Assembly (NCBI RefSeq): GCF_963678635.1
Contig: NC_087069.1
Span: 11,533,186-11,597,185 of the forward strand
From: Symsagittifera roscoffensis
Taxonomy: Eukaryota > Xenacoelomorpha > Acoela > Convolutidae
Length of the DNA stretch: 64,000 nt
Reading direction: 5' to 3'
Shown: in pieces, positions 1-9,800 of the stretch
Position numbering within the stretch: position 1 is the first letter of the stretch
How the letters are laid out: each line of letters begins with the position of its first letter
Translations under genes and position numbers: made by a program
The notes under the pieces: generated by a model
What the model saw: the letters and a program-made list of their open reading frames with translations, nothing else
Databases searched by the model: none
Told to the model about the DNA's origin: nothing

Positions 1-30
1 CTTGCTTCTAAATCAAGAATATAATTTTAT

Positions 31-589
31 AAGCGCCATTTTTTTCTTCCACCGACACAATTACCGATTGTAACAAAACTTGGTCTGCTGGTTAGCCGGG
101 CTGACCACAACCTTTTACCACAAAATTTCTTACCATAGAATTCCATACGTACAGGTAATTGGATGATACCTCTATGATAAGCCTTTTTCATATATGAAAA
201 GTGTATGACAAGTTTTTTCCATGCACTTGATGTATGGAATTGTATGATCAAAATTTTTGGTGTATGGTTGTCAAATCGTTTAGTTAGGTCATGGCAAACA
301 TAATTTGTCTTCATACTAAACCTTGTAAAAGCTACCGTTAGACTAGAAAAGTGTTTGGCTCTTTTTCCTTTTCCCCCCACCTCCCACGATCATCATTTTT
401 ATGGTGTAACGACTGGTTTTACAAGGTTACATATGAAAACCAAATGTGTTTCGCACATCTTAATTAGTCCGCATGTCAATTTCCATAATGATCGGACTAT
501 GTGAACAGTAACTTTACTAGTAAAAATTAGCAGGTGGGGGGGAAAGGAAAAAGAGCCAAGTGTTTATGTGAAAATAGGTGGGAGAGAGC
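31..589. mobile_element. Old hAT-like MITE split by a younger MITE
   Basis: Around 267-356 the sequence matches the inner part of the MITE family seen at 4394 and 5100 (loss-of-purity versions of a 'taggtcatggcaaaca' stretch and a 'ccttgtaaaa' stretch). After the insertion at 357-557 the match resumes with a G-rich right end near 566-589. The left end near 31 is a poor match to the family terminus. Between them, 120-270 carries pieces such as AATTCCATACGTACAG that recur in the palindrome-rich element at 38687. I infer an old copy with a nested younger copy; the outer limits are approximate. Confidence 0.3.
357..557. mobile_element. hAT-like MITE, family 1, with intact 8-bp target duplication
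   Basis: A 201-bp non-coding element. Its left end reads GGCTCTTTTTCCTTTTCCCC and its right end is the inverse complement of the same pattern (G-run, then GGAAAAAGAGCC). It is flanked by a perfect 8-bp direct repeat, AAGTGTTT, at 349-356 and 558-565. An 8-bp duplication is the hallmark of hAT-type transposition. There is no transposase, so it depended on an enzyme made elsewhere. This is the clearest member of its family in the window. Confidence 0.8.
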
Positions 590-688
590 TTGAATAATTG
601 ATTTCCTGGCTCTATTCCTTTAAATTTTTGACACGGAAAAATGGGGTACTTTCGTCCATTTATATTTTGCTCAAAACATGTTGTTATT

Positions 689-1222
689 GTTCCGACTTTC
701 GATACGAAAGTAACGGAATATTTGTGCTCGGGGTGGGTTTTTTTTCTTCAGACAAATTTCGACTTTTAAATGGCTATTTTTGACGGAATTTTTTTATATC
801 ATTCAAAAGGCAATGTTGTCCTGAGCTTAAATTTGAAAAGATATTTCACCTGTGATCATTTTGCGTAATTTTATGAGGGTTTAAAGATTGCCATTTTGAC
901 CAATTTGGGACAATTAACGCGCGATATAATTCGCGCTATTAACGCGTAAGCGGAGATTTAATCCGTCTTATAAATCGTTCCAAATTGGTTGAACGAAGCT
1001 TATTTGCCATAATTGATTTGTTACAAGGAACGAAATCTCTCTTTTTGTACTTTATATGGCGTGTGGGGATGATTTTCATTTAAAAAAATTCAAATTTTAG
1101 AATTTTTTTTTTTCATTTTATTTTAATTCATTTAATTTTTTTATGGTATTACTGCTGCTCCATAAACCTTAAAAGGCAGTCGGAACATTCAGGGCTTCGC
1201 CCTGGTACGAGCAGTCTTGTTG
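689..1222 (+). repeat. ~530-bp dispersed repeat with terminal hairpin, copy 1
   Basis: The repeat begins GTTCCGACTTTCGATACG and ends with AGTCGGAAC (inverse of the start) at 1178-1186. It then continues with a perfect hairpin CAGGGC-TTC-GCCCTG at 1190-1204 and GAGCAGTCTTGTT. Related copies lie at 23480-24050 (same strand) and, in reverse orientation, three in a row at 45005-46625; diverged ones occur near 22620-23160. The hairpin close to one end and the tendency to form tandem arrays recall Helitron-associated non-autonomous elements, but the ends do not match canonical Helitron ends well. No protein is encoded. Confidence 0.6.
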
Positions 1223-1262
1223 TTTTTGTTTCTAACAATTGACCCTGATGGCTTATGGCTTT

Positions 1263-1465
1263 GGCTCTTTTTCTTCCCCCCCCCCCACCTGCGAGTTTTT
1301 ACATGTAAATTTGTTGACCACTTTATCGGATTGTTAAGAAAATTTACATACGGACTAATAAGGTCACTACAAACATATTTGGTCTTCATATTTAACCTCG
1401 TAAAACCACTCGTTACACTAAAAAAATGAAGCTCGTGTGAGGTGGGGGGATAAGGAAAAAGAGCC
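1263..1465. mobile_element. hAT-like MITE, family 1
   Basis: A 203-bp copy with C-run left end (GGCTCTTTTTCTTCCCC) and G-run right end (GATAAGGAAAAAGAGCC). The inner sequence is close to the copies at 4394 and 5100. The flanking octamers do not match, so the target duplication has decayed or the ends are shifted. A 70-codon frame across it (1217-1429) is chance and is not called. Confidence 0.65.
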
Positions 1466-1843
1466 GTTTTTCTGACCTTAATTATTGCTTCTCTTCTTCG
1501 GAAAAGCACGTTTTTGAAATGCATCTGTTTGGCTTTTGATTTGCCATTATTCTGAGGCGGAAAAATCTAATATCTCTAATATTACACGTGTACCAAGACT
1601 ATGCCAGTACGCAAATTCGATAACCATCATTTCGGCTTCTTTCGAACGAACAAAATCATAGTCGCCAGTCACAGACTTTTATCTTTTTTGCTAGTATTTG
1701 ATGCGCTTAGGCGAAAAAATTTTCTAAAAGTTTAATCTTTTCGGTTTGCTGGATTTTTCTGGAACAATCAAAATCGAAATCTAATTTAATACTTGAAGCA
1801 AATTAGTTAGAAAAACAGGTAAGCATGCGCGATTGCTCAACTT
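1466..1843. other. No gene seen
   Basis: AT-rich sequence between two MITEs. I see no coding frame, RNA gene or repeat structure that I can support. Confidence 0.5.
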
Positions 1844-2049
1844 GGCTCTTTTCCACTCCCCCACAAACTTTCAAATCTTCAAACTTTCTGTTTTTAACAA
1901 TCGCCTTACGTGTTTTTTTTTGTGAAGTATAAGTAATAAGTCTGTTCACTGTTGTTATTTTATTTAGCATTTCATATTGAATTATGTCAAGGTGAAACTA
2001 CTTTCTGAAACTGAAAACTAAAGGTAGGGTGGAACATTGTATAAAAGCC
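1844..2049. mobile_element. hAT-like MITE, family 2
   Basis: A 206-bp element. The left end is GGCTCTTTTCCACTCCCCC; the right end has GGTAGGGTGG followed by a decayed AAAAGCC. Flanking octamers CTCAACTT and CTCATTTA agree at 5 of 8 positions, as expected for an old 8-bp target duplication. It belongs to the same family as 47557-47758, which has a perfect duplication. Confidence 0.5.
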
Positions 2050-2087
2050 CTCATTTATGGGCTTTTTCTTATTGTTAGTCGCAGCTC

Positions 2088-2299
2088 AGCTCTTTTCCAG
2101 TTCTTTCCGTTTTTTATGAATTTTGAATTAGGAAAGCCCATTTAAATTGACTATGATGTTGTAAACTATAGAATAATATGACAGCGTGAATAAGTGAAAA
2201 ATTTGTTACAAAGTTTTTAACGTGTAAACTACAGTATGAACAATTGGTAGTCCATTTTTATGACATTTTTGGTAGCTGGTGGGAAACTGGTAAAAATCC
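2088..2299. mobile_element. hAT-like MITE, family 2
   Basis: A 212-bp element with left end AGCTCTTTTCCAGTTC and right end TGGGAAACTGGTAAAAATCC, an imperfect inverse. Flanking octamers CGCAGCTC and CCTAGCTC share 6 of 8 bases. The duplicated partner is at 3335-3548. Confidence 0.6.
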
Positions 2300-2704
2300 C
2301 CTAGCTCTTATACAAAATATAAGATACAACAATTTAAATCTATTTTTTGGTTATGAACTGAAAATATTGAGATCTCTAACTCATTTTATACTACATCGAA
2401 AAAAATCTTGAAGGGGCAAAAAATTTAACCAACGTAAACTTTGTCTTTATAAACCAAAAAGTTACATCTAGCGGTTTGTAATATTTTAATTAATGAAAAC
2501 GCGAGAATTGCTCTATGATCTAATAGCTGAACCGAGTTTCGAACATTTTGATTCAAGCACTAAGTATTATTGATTGGAAGTTTTGCAGTTGCTGAAAGTG
2601 ATGAAGATTCGCTCTCGCAAAAAGTCGTTTAAAATGCGCAGGTACTTGTTTTCATAAATCTTTCTAAAATTGTTGCCATTATAATCAATATTACCTTTTT
2701 AACT

Positions 2705-2919
2705 CATTCTTTTTTATAGTTCACCCCTGACTGATTTTTTCTAAAACTCAAAATAAGAAACTCCATTTTAAACATTTTTTCGTTATAAGCTGCAATCAAA
2801 CGTGCCAGCATGAAAAGGTGAAGAAAATTTTACATCCGTTCTTTCTTGCAAAAGGCCATGTGAGCAATTTTTGAGCAGTTTGACTTTTTTATGAGGGGTT
2901 GAGAACATGGAAAAGAGCC
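2705..2919. mobile_element. hAT-like MITE, family 2 (diverged)
   Basis: The right end GAACATGGAAAAGAGCC is well preserved; the left end (near a 'ttcacccctga' stretch) is degraded. Inner sequence matches the copy at 43770-43975, including the 'gcaatcaaacg' and 'gtgtgaa/catgtgag' stretches. No target duplication survives. Confidence 0.45.
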
Positions 2920-3089
2920 CTAATTTAGTCTTTATTTTCTAAAAGTATAGCGAGAAAAAAAATAGTTTCACAAGGATTATATCGCATTTAAGTTCCATGA
3001 AAAATTTCTTTTTATTCTCATACAGTCCCCAAAAATTATGTTTTTGTCCCAAGAGTATCCTCAAATCACAAAATAAAAATTTTACGCAT

Positions 3090-3296
3090 GACTCTTCAGT
3101 TCTTAATTGTTTTTTAAAAAAAGCAACAAAATGAAGCAACCTCAACAAAATGAAGCATTGCAACTGAAAACTAAATAAACTCAACTTGGAATTGGCAGTT
3201 GCTATTTTATTTGGCATGTCATATTGAATTATGACAAAGTGAAAATGGTTTTTAAAACTGAAACTTAAAGGTGGGGTCAGGCATTGTATAAGAGCC
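3090..3296. mobile_element. hAT-like MITE, family 2 (diverged)
   Basis: This is the partner of 1844-2049 inside the second copy of the segmental duplication. The right end (GGTGGGGTCAGGCATTGTAT, then AAGAGCC) is clear; the left end near GACTCTTCAGTTC is weak. Its left limit is approximate. Confidence 0.35.
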
Positions 3297-3334
3297 CACA
3301 TTTTTGGGCTTTTTCTTATTATTACTCGCAGCTC

Positions 3335-3548
3335 GGCTCTTTTCTAGTTTTTTCAGTTTTTTTATGAATTTTGATTTAGGAAAGCCACTTAAAATGATTA
3401 TGTTGTTCTAAACTGTAAAAGAACATGACAGCGTGAATAAGTGAAAAAAATTATTTAAAAGTTTTCAAAGTGTAAATTACAGTATGAACAATTGTTAGTC
3501 CACCTTTACTGAGATTTTTAATAGCTGGTGTTGAAGTGGTAAAAAGCC
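3335..3548. mobile_element. hAT-like MITE, family 2
   Basis: A 214-bp copy, partner of 2088-2299. The left end is GGCTCTTTTCTAG and the right end GTGGTAAAAAGCC. Flanking octamers CGCAGCTC and CCCAGCTC agree at 7 of 8 positions, supporting an 8-bp target duplication. Confidence 0.65.
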
Positions 3549-4393
3549 CCCAGCTCTTATACAAATTATAAGATGCAACAATTTTTCTCAATTTTTTGGT
3601 ATATTAATAATTTCTCTTTTAATAGGATAAAAGATCTGCAGTAAGTGTTAACAACTGAAAATTTTGAGATCTCTAACTCATTTTATACTACCTCGCAAAA
3701 AAATCCCGAAGGTTAAAAAAATTGAACCAACGTAAGCTTTGTCTTTTCTAAACCAGAAAAAAAAAACACAGATAGTGGTTTGTAATATTTTAATTAAAGA
3801 AAACGCGAGAGTTGCTCTATGATCCAATAGCTGAACTGAGTTTCAAACATTTTGATTCGTGCACTTTTTTTATTGATTGGACTTTTTGCACTTGCTGAAA
3901 AGTCATCAAGATTCGCTCTCGCAAAACGTTGTTTTAAAAGCGCAGATTCTTGTTTTCGAAAATTTTTCTAAATTTGTTGCCATTATAATCAACATTAACT
4001 TACTAACTTATTCTCTTTTATAGTAAACCCCTGTCTGAGTTTTTATAAAAACTCAGCATAAGAAACTCTATTTAAGACATTTTTTTGTGATAAGCTGCCT
4101 TCAAACGTGTCAGCATGAAAAATTGAAGGTCTCGGAGAGGCAAAGGGAGTACTCTTAAGCCCGAGACGAGACTTAGGAAGCCAGTTGTAAAATTGGGAGA
4201 AGTAATGATCGAATCGATAGCAAAAGAGAACACAGAGAATCGAAGGGGCAAAAAGAAAAGGAACCCACATCCAAGTTGAAGCGTAAGTAATCGATTATAA
4301 CGGATTTTAATGATAATTTTTGACAATTAGAATTGATTATAATTACCAAAATTAGGTGTTTGAAGGTTTATATTTGATTATAAACGTGATATG

Positions 4394-4598
4394 GGCTCTT
4401 TTACCTTTTCACCCCCACCTACAAGTTGTTTAGAGTGATTTTTCTGTTCACATTGTCGGGTTGTTATCAAATTTGGCATAAGGACCGTTTAGGGCCTGAC
4501 AAACATATTTAGTGTTCATTTTCAACCTTGTAGACCACTCGTTACACCATGAAATCTATACTTATAAGATTTGGGGGGGGGGGAGAGGAAAAAGAGTC
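4394..4598. mobile_element. hAT-like MITE, family 1
   Basis: A 205-bp copy. Left end GGCTCTTTTACCTTTTCACC, right end a run of G then GAGGAAAAAGAGTC. Flanking octamers GTGATATG and GTGATATT agree at 7 of 8 positions. It sits inside the field of TAATCGATTA motifs, which continues on both sides, so it interrupted that field. Confidence 0.75.
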
Positions 4599-5099
4599 GT
4601 GATATTTTCCAAGAGAATAAAATCTCTTATAATCGATTATAATGCAATATAGTTCTTACAAAAAACCTTTAGAACCAAGTACAATCGATTATCATCGATA
4701 TTAATCTCTTATTTTGCCAAAATTTTGTCAATTCAAAGCTATAATCGAATATTATCTTATGGGTTATTTTTTTAGGTCAGTAAGAAAATCTCTAAAGGAG
4801 AGATCTCTTGAACACTTCGGTTCATCTGAACACAAAGTCTTACCACGAAACAAAAGTTTCATAGAGATCCTTTCATATTTGTGGAAAGGTTCCCGCGGTA
4901 GGTGAAAAACAATCTTCCGAATCAATCATGAACTTAAATGAATCTTGCGGATGTTTTGGTAGTTAAAAAGCCTAAAATATGCATCACAAAACAACTTTAA
5001 TGGGGGAGAATTGAAAAAAAAAACCTATAAATTTGAATTGATTGGAGAACTATAGAAACATTTTTTTATTTTTCATAGGAACCAACGAATACAAAAAGC

Positions 5100-5317
5100 G
5101 GCTCTTTTTCTTTTCCCGCGACGTGCAAACTTTTACTTGTGAAATTTAGTTTACGTTATCCGAATGTTACGAAAATTGGCCAGCGATTTAATTAGGCCAT
5201 GACAAACATATTTTGTCCTCATGATTAACCTTGTAAAACCCCTGGTTACACCAAAAAAAGGACGCTTATGTGATTATGTGATTTTGGGGGGGGGGGGGGG
5301 GGGGAGGAAAAAGAGCC
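5100..5317. mobile_element. hAT-like MITE, family 1
   Basis: A 218-bp copy with left end GGCTCTTTTTCTTTTCCC and a right end containing about 19 consecutive G before GAGGAAAAAGAGCC. Flanking octamers CAAAAAGC and CAAAAATA share 6 of 8 bases. Confidence 0.65.
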
Positions 5318-5599
5318 CAAAAATAAGCGATTTAGATGCAACTTCAAGACAAATAGACAAACAAAAGGGGTTATAATCAATTATAATCGATTATAATGGA
5401 TTTTTGTGCACAATTAATGAAATAAAAATTCGATTGAAAATAATGGATTACAATAAATTATAATAGATTATAATTTTATCGAAAGATAGACAAATAAATA
5501 ATCGATTACAATCGATTATAAGGCATTATGATTATTTATAATATGATTTTAAAAACAGAGATTATAATCGATTAATAATTGATTAATATCGATTCTTTC

Positions 5600-6675
5600 T
5601 CAATTGTAGTAAGACTGGTACTAAAATGGTAATAAAATCGTTTTTTTTTACCGCTTGAAACTGGATGCGGGAAAATCCAAGTGGCGATGGAAACTGAAAA
5701 ACTAATATCCCAAGAAGAGAAACTTCGAAAAACCTATAACTCAAAAACTCTTGATAAAACTATTTTACCACAGTTAACTACTATTTTTTTTATGTTTTAC
5801 ATACGTAGGGGTATTTGAGGGCTACTTATTTGATGTCAATCATTTGAATTACTTATTCTAATGATGGGCACATTTCAAAAATCGCTCGTGCTGAGAACTG
5901 TCAAATCACGACAGAAAATTGCGTGTGATCATAACTAGCATATTCAACCACGCGCCAGATCTTTTGCCTTGATGACTTTGGAAGTATGGTAGCTTGTCTC
6001 AAGGAAACCCTTTGCTATTCCATCATCGCGTTTCGTCAGTGGACCTCAGTGGAAGACGGTGTGCGTCAATCTTTGATATTTATATGGTACATGATTGGTC
6101 AAAAAGGTACAATCTTTTGCCTGAATTTTTTTCATAAAAAATTTTGACTGCCACAGTGGGTATAATTTCCGGCAGAAAACAGGTCGTCGCGCATTTTTAT
6201 TAATTTTTCTGGTTAACATCTTTGAAGTCCTTCACTGTGCTTCATTTTTAAGTTTTTGTTTTTGTGTTCCGCAAAAAAAAACAGAGCTTCTCAAAAGTGA
6301 GTTTAATTCAAAGCAGCTTTTCTATTGAGTCACACAAAGAAAAGAAAACTCTTTACCAAACATAAGCGATCTCATTTTCTTGTCGAATGACAGCTTGACA
6401 GTCTAACCGTTTCCATCAATGATTGAAATTCATCGCCAGGCTCCCCGTTATAATCGCTAAACCGTAAAATTTGAAACTTTTGGTTTTTCTGGAAAGTTCC
6501 AATGATTTTCTAATTACAACTCAGATATCACTAAGTTTTGTCGTTGTGTCGGAGAACTATGATAAAAGTGTCTGCTATTTAATTGTATCTGCCAGGAAAA
6601 AGTGTCTTCAATTTTCAACCAATTCCCCACCTAACTAGGTTTCGATTTTGTTCGAGTCGCTCATCTTGAGGGCTC
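5600..6675. other. No gene seen
   Basis: Unique-looking AT-rich sequence up to the target site of the LTR element. I find no convincing exon, repeat or RNA gene. Confidence 0.5.
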
Positions 6676-6888
6676 TGTTGTGATTCAGTATTTTTAGTAT
6701 GTTATAACCTTGACCTCTATTATCTAATTACGTACTAGTCAATGTTAACTCTATGAAGTCCAGTGGACTTCGGTTCACTAGTTGCTCTTTTTAGACTACA
6801 GTCAGTTTTGATTCAACCAATACTTTTATTCTCTTTTAACCTTAGTTAGATACAATAGTTACCAGTGGTACATCTTAACTCTTTATTA
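6676..6888 (+). repeat. 5' LTR of element 1
   Basis: The 213-bp LTR begins TGTTGTGATTCAG and ends CTTTATTA. Its last base supplies the A of the gag ATG. It matches 12537-12749 without a visible difference. It should carry the promoter; I do not see a strong TATA box. Confidence 0.93.
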
Positions 6889-9800
6889 TGGCGCAGTCAA
6901 CAACTGATTCGAACCTGAGGGGAATACCCGCCTTTTGGTCGAACCACACGGTAGAACGTCCCACCCAATGGATTAATTGGATAGACCAATTCCATTTGGC
7001 TATTATCGCGAAGGAAAATTTAGACTTAGATAATCTCAAAGAACCAATGGAAGGGGAGACGACGTTACCGATCCTAGAAGGTGCCCAGGAGTCAGAAACT
7101 GACCAACAGAGGAAAGCCAGGGAGGCCAGGAACAAAGAAACAATGCGAGTCTACGAACTCGCTGAAGAGAAAAGACTAGCAGAAGAAAAACTGAAGTTCG
7201 GAGGAATGAGGAGATATGAGGCCGATAAAAAAGAAAGGTCAATCCTATACTTGGCTTTAGGAGCGCAAAGCAAAAGATGTTTCGCCCAGACACATCCAAG
7301 GGTAAAAATCCTAGGAATCTCATTCAAGGAATTTTACGAAATGCTAGAATTGTCTTTTATCAAACCAACCAACATAACATTTGAACGATACAAACTAATG
7401 AGCAGGAAACAAAAGGATAGAGAATCCTATGAACAATTTTGGGGCGCGTTACAGATTTAGCAAGATCATGTGAAATTGGAATTAATGCAGAACAGGAGTG
7501 GATCAGAGACGTATTTATTTTTAACATGAAAAACTGCGACTTACAACGTAGACTACTTTCGGAAACTCTCAATCCATTGGATGCACTAAACCAAGCAATA
7601 ATTGACGAAAAAGGCTACTATAACCACCTCAAACTAACCAATATGACTAGATCTTTCAACACGACAGGAAATAGTGGGAGAGGGTATAAAAATTTCAACA
7701 ACGTAAAAAAGGAACCAAGCTTGAACATAGAAAGATCAAATACTTGTATGAAATGCGGGAATGCGTTTACCAAGGGTCATCTGAATGTGTGTCCGGCGAA
7801 AGAAATTGTGTGTAATATTTGTAAATAAAAAAGGCATTTCGGAAGACTTTGTAAATCGAAAGGAAGAAAACCCGCTGTAAATATTGTAGATGAAGCTGTA
7901 AATAGTCAGAATTGTTCATATTCCCCGGAAGACCTTCAGGTGAGAAGCGAAGAAAATTTTTGCGGAGTGATTAACGCTTCGACCGATGAGGGGATAAGTG
8001 ATAACGATGACTATTCCGTTCTCAACATTAGAACAATCTACGATACCAATGGTTTGGAAACCAAGAAACTTGTCAACATCGGTTTGGGAGACGGTGCAAT
8101 AGTCAACTTGAACATTCAAGTGGATTCGGCAAGCCCAGTGAGCTTCCTGAAACAAAATGTAATTCACGAATTGAAGCTGAGAAATCCACAGTTGAAGATT
8201 CAGCCAGTTGAGAAGAAAACGAGGGAACTAAATTGCGGATTCACTAACGACACAATCAACATCATCGGGAAAGTGGTAGTGAGATTACAATCCAATGGAT
8301 GGATCGCGGACGAAACCCCATTTTTTATCACTTCTGGACTTGAGAGGAACATCCTGGGTAACGACAATCTCCCGAGAATTGGAATAGAGATAGCCCAACG
8401 ACAGCCTCTACTACCCGTCAGCAACATATCACGCCCAGAGTTGTGTAAGTTAAATTACTATTCAGACACGATTCATTAATCTGTATCATAGGTACAAAGG
8501 GCTATTTAACAGAGTGGGAAAAATACCATTGGAAAGAAAAGTTACTCATTTCCATTCCCCATTCAAACCTATCCAAACCAAAGGTAGAAGAGTTCCCCTA
8601 CATCTACTCAATAACGTAAAAACGGAACTAAATAGAATGGAAAAAGAGGGGCATATCATAAAGTTAAACAAATGCAATGAAGATTGTTTTATAAGTCCAA
8701 TTGTGATTATAAGAAAAAAAGACGGTAGCATCAAGTTGGCATTAGATTCGAAACTATTAAATAATCAGATACTCAAGAACAAGTACCAGATGCCAAACAT
8801 ACATGAACTGATCGATAATATTGCACTCCAACTGTCAAGCAAAGAGTCAGGGGAAGTTTTGTTTAGTAGTCTAGATCTAAAGAATAAGTACAGCCAACTA
8901 CAATTATACGCAGACACTAGCAAACAGTGTAATTTTAGTATCGTGGGGGGGGCGAAACCACTGGAACCTATAGGTTTTTAACTGGATTTTACGGATTGGG
9001 CGATATGCCAAACGAATTCCAGAGGGTGATGGATTCCTTATTGAAAGACATTCTTTTTACCAATTGTTATATCGACGACATTTTAATAGCTTCGAAAGAT
9101 TCATTAAATGAACACAAAGCGATACTAACAAACATTTTAAACATTTTGGACAACAAGAATATGGCGGTAAAATGGGAGAACTGTGTATTCTTCCAAAAAG
9201 AAATAGAGTGGCTAGGTTTCAAGATATCAAAATCGGGCGTGAAACCATTGGTGGGAAAGTCAGATTCGATTAAAAACCTACCAAACCCCAAAAATATCTC
9301 TGAACTTAGGTCTTTCTTTGGGTCGATCAATCAGTATATGAAATTCGTCCCAAATTTGTCAGTTCTAAGTTCCCCCTACGACCACTTCTCGTGAAGAAAT
9401 CAGTCTACCAATGGAATGACGAACATACTAAAGCATTTGAAGAACTAAAACAACAGATAGTGAAGATAACAGAGAACAACCATTTTGAGATCAAAATGAT
9501 GTCAAGACTAAAGACAGACGCTTCTGATAACGGCTTAGGAGCTACCTTAGAACAATGGAATGGAGAAAATTGGGTAACAATAGCATTCGCCTCCCGATTT
9601 TTAAACAACCACGAAAGTAAATATTCGACAAACGAACTTGAATTGTTGGGAGTAGTCTGGGCTACAGAACTTTTTAAAAATTACTTGTATGGTGCTGAAT
9701 TTGAAATTGTGACGGACCATAAGGCATTATTATCAGCATTAAATGCAAACCAGTGCAACAAAACTATGCATAGCAGATTAACCCGTTGGGTAAATCGACT

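Larger units (their letters stand above)
1950..4130. repeat. Tandem segmental duplication carrying MITEs
   Basis: Sequence 1950-2830 recurs at about 3195-4130. For example, a 'catattgaattatg' stretch lies near 1975 and 3220, 'gacagcgtgaataagtg' near 2182 and 3428, and a 'cagcatgaaaa' stretch at 2806 and 4111. The offset grows from 1247 to 1305 because the second copy has an extra ~50 bp near 3610-3650. By eye the copies are roughly 80-85% alike. Each holds the same family-2 MITE insertion (2088 and 3335), so the MITE landed before the duplication. The end of the second copy, 4010-4130, is a truncated version of the MITE at 2705. No host gene is visible inside. Confidence 0.75.
4270..5600. repeat. 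Field of TAATCGATTA-like palindromes
   Basis: Variants of TATAATCGATTATAAT recur many times at about 4288, 4630, 4684, 5370-5400, 5460-5530 and 5560-5600, with two MITEs inserted among them. Each motif is its own reverse complement, so either strand reads the same. They are irregularly spaced and diverged, unlike a simple satellite. It could be decayed AT-rich satellite or a cluster of homeodomain-type sites; the sequence does not decide. A single stray copy lies near 24428. Confidence 0.5.

Noticed and set aside
2939-3301. 120-codon minus-strand frame
   Set aside because: It lies across duplicated MITE sequence and is Phe-rich from T/A runs.
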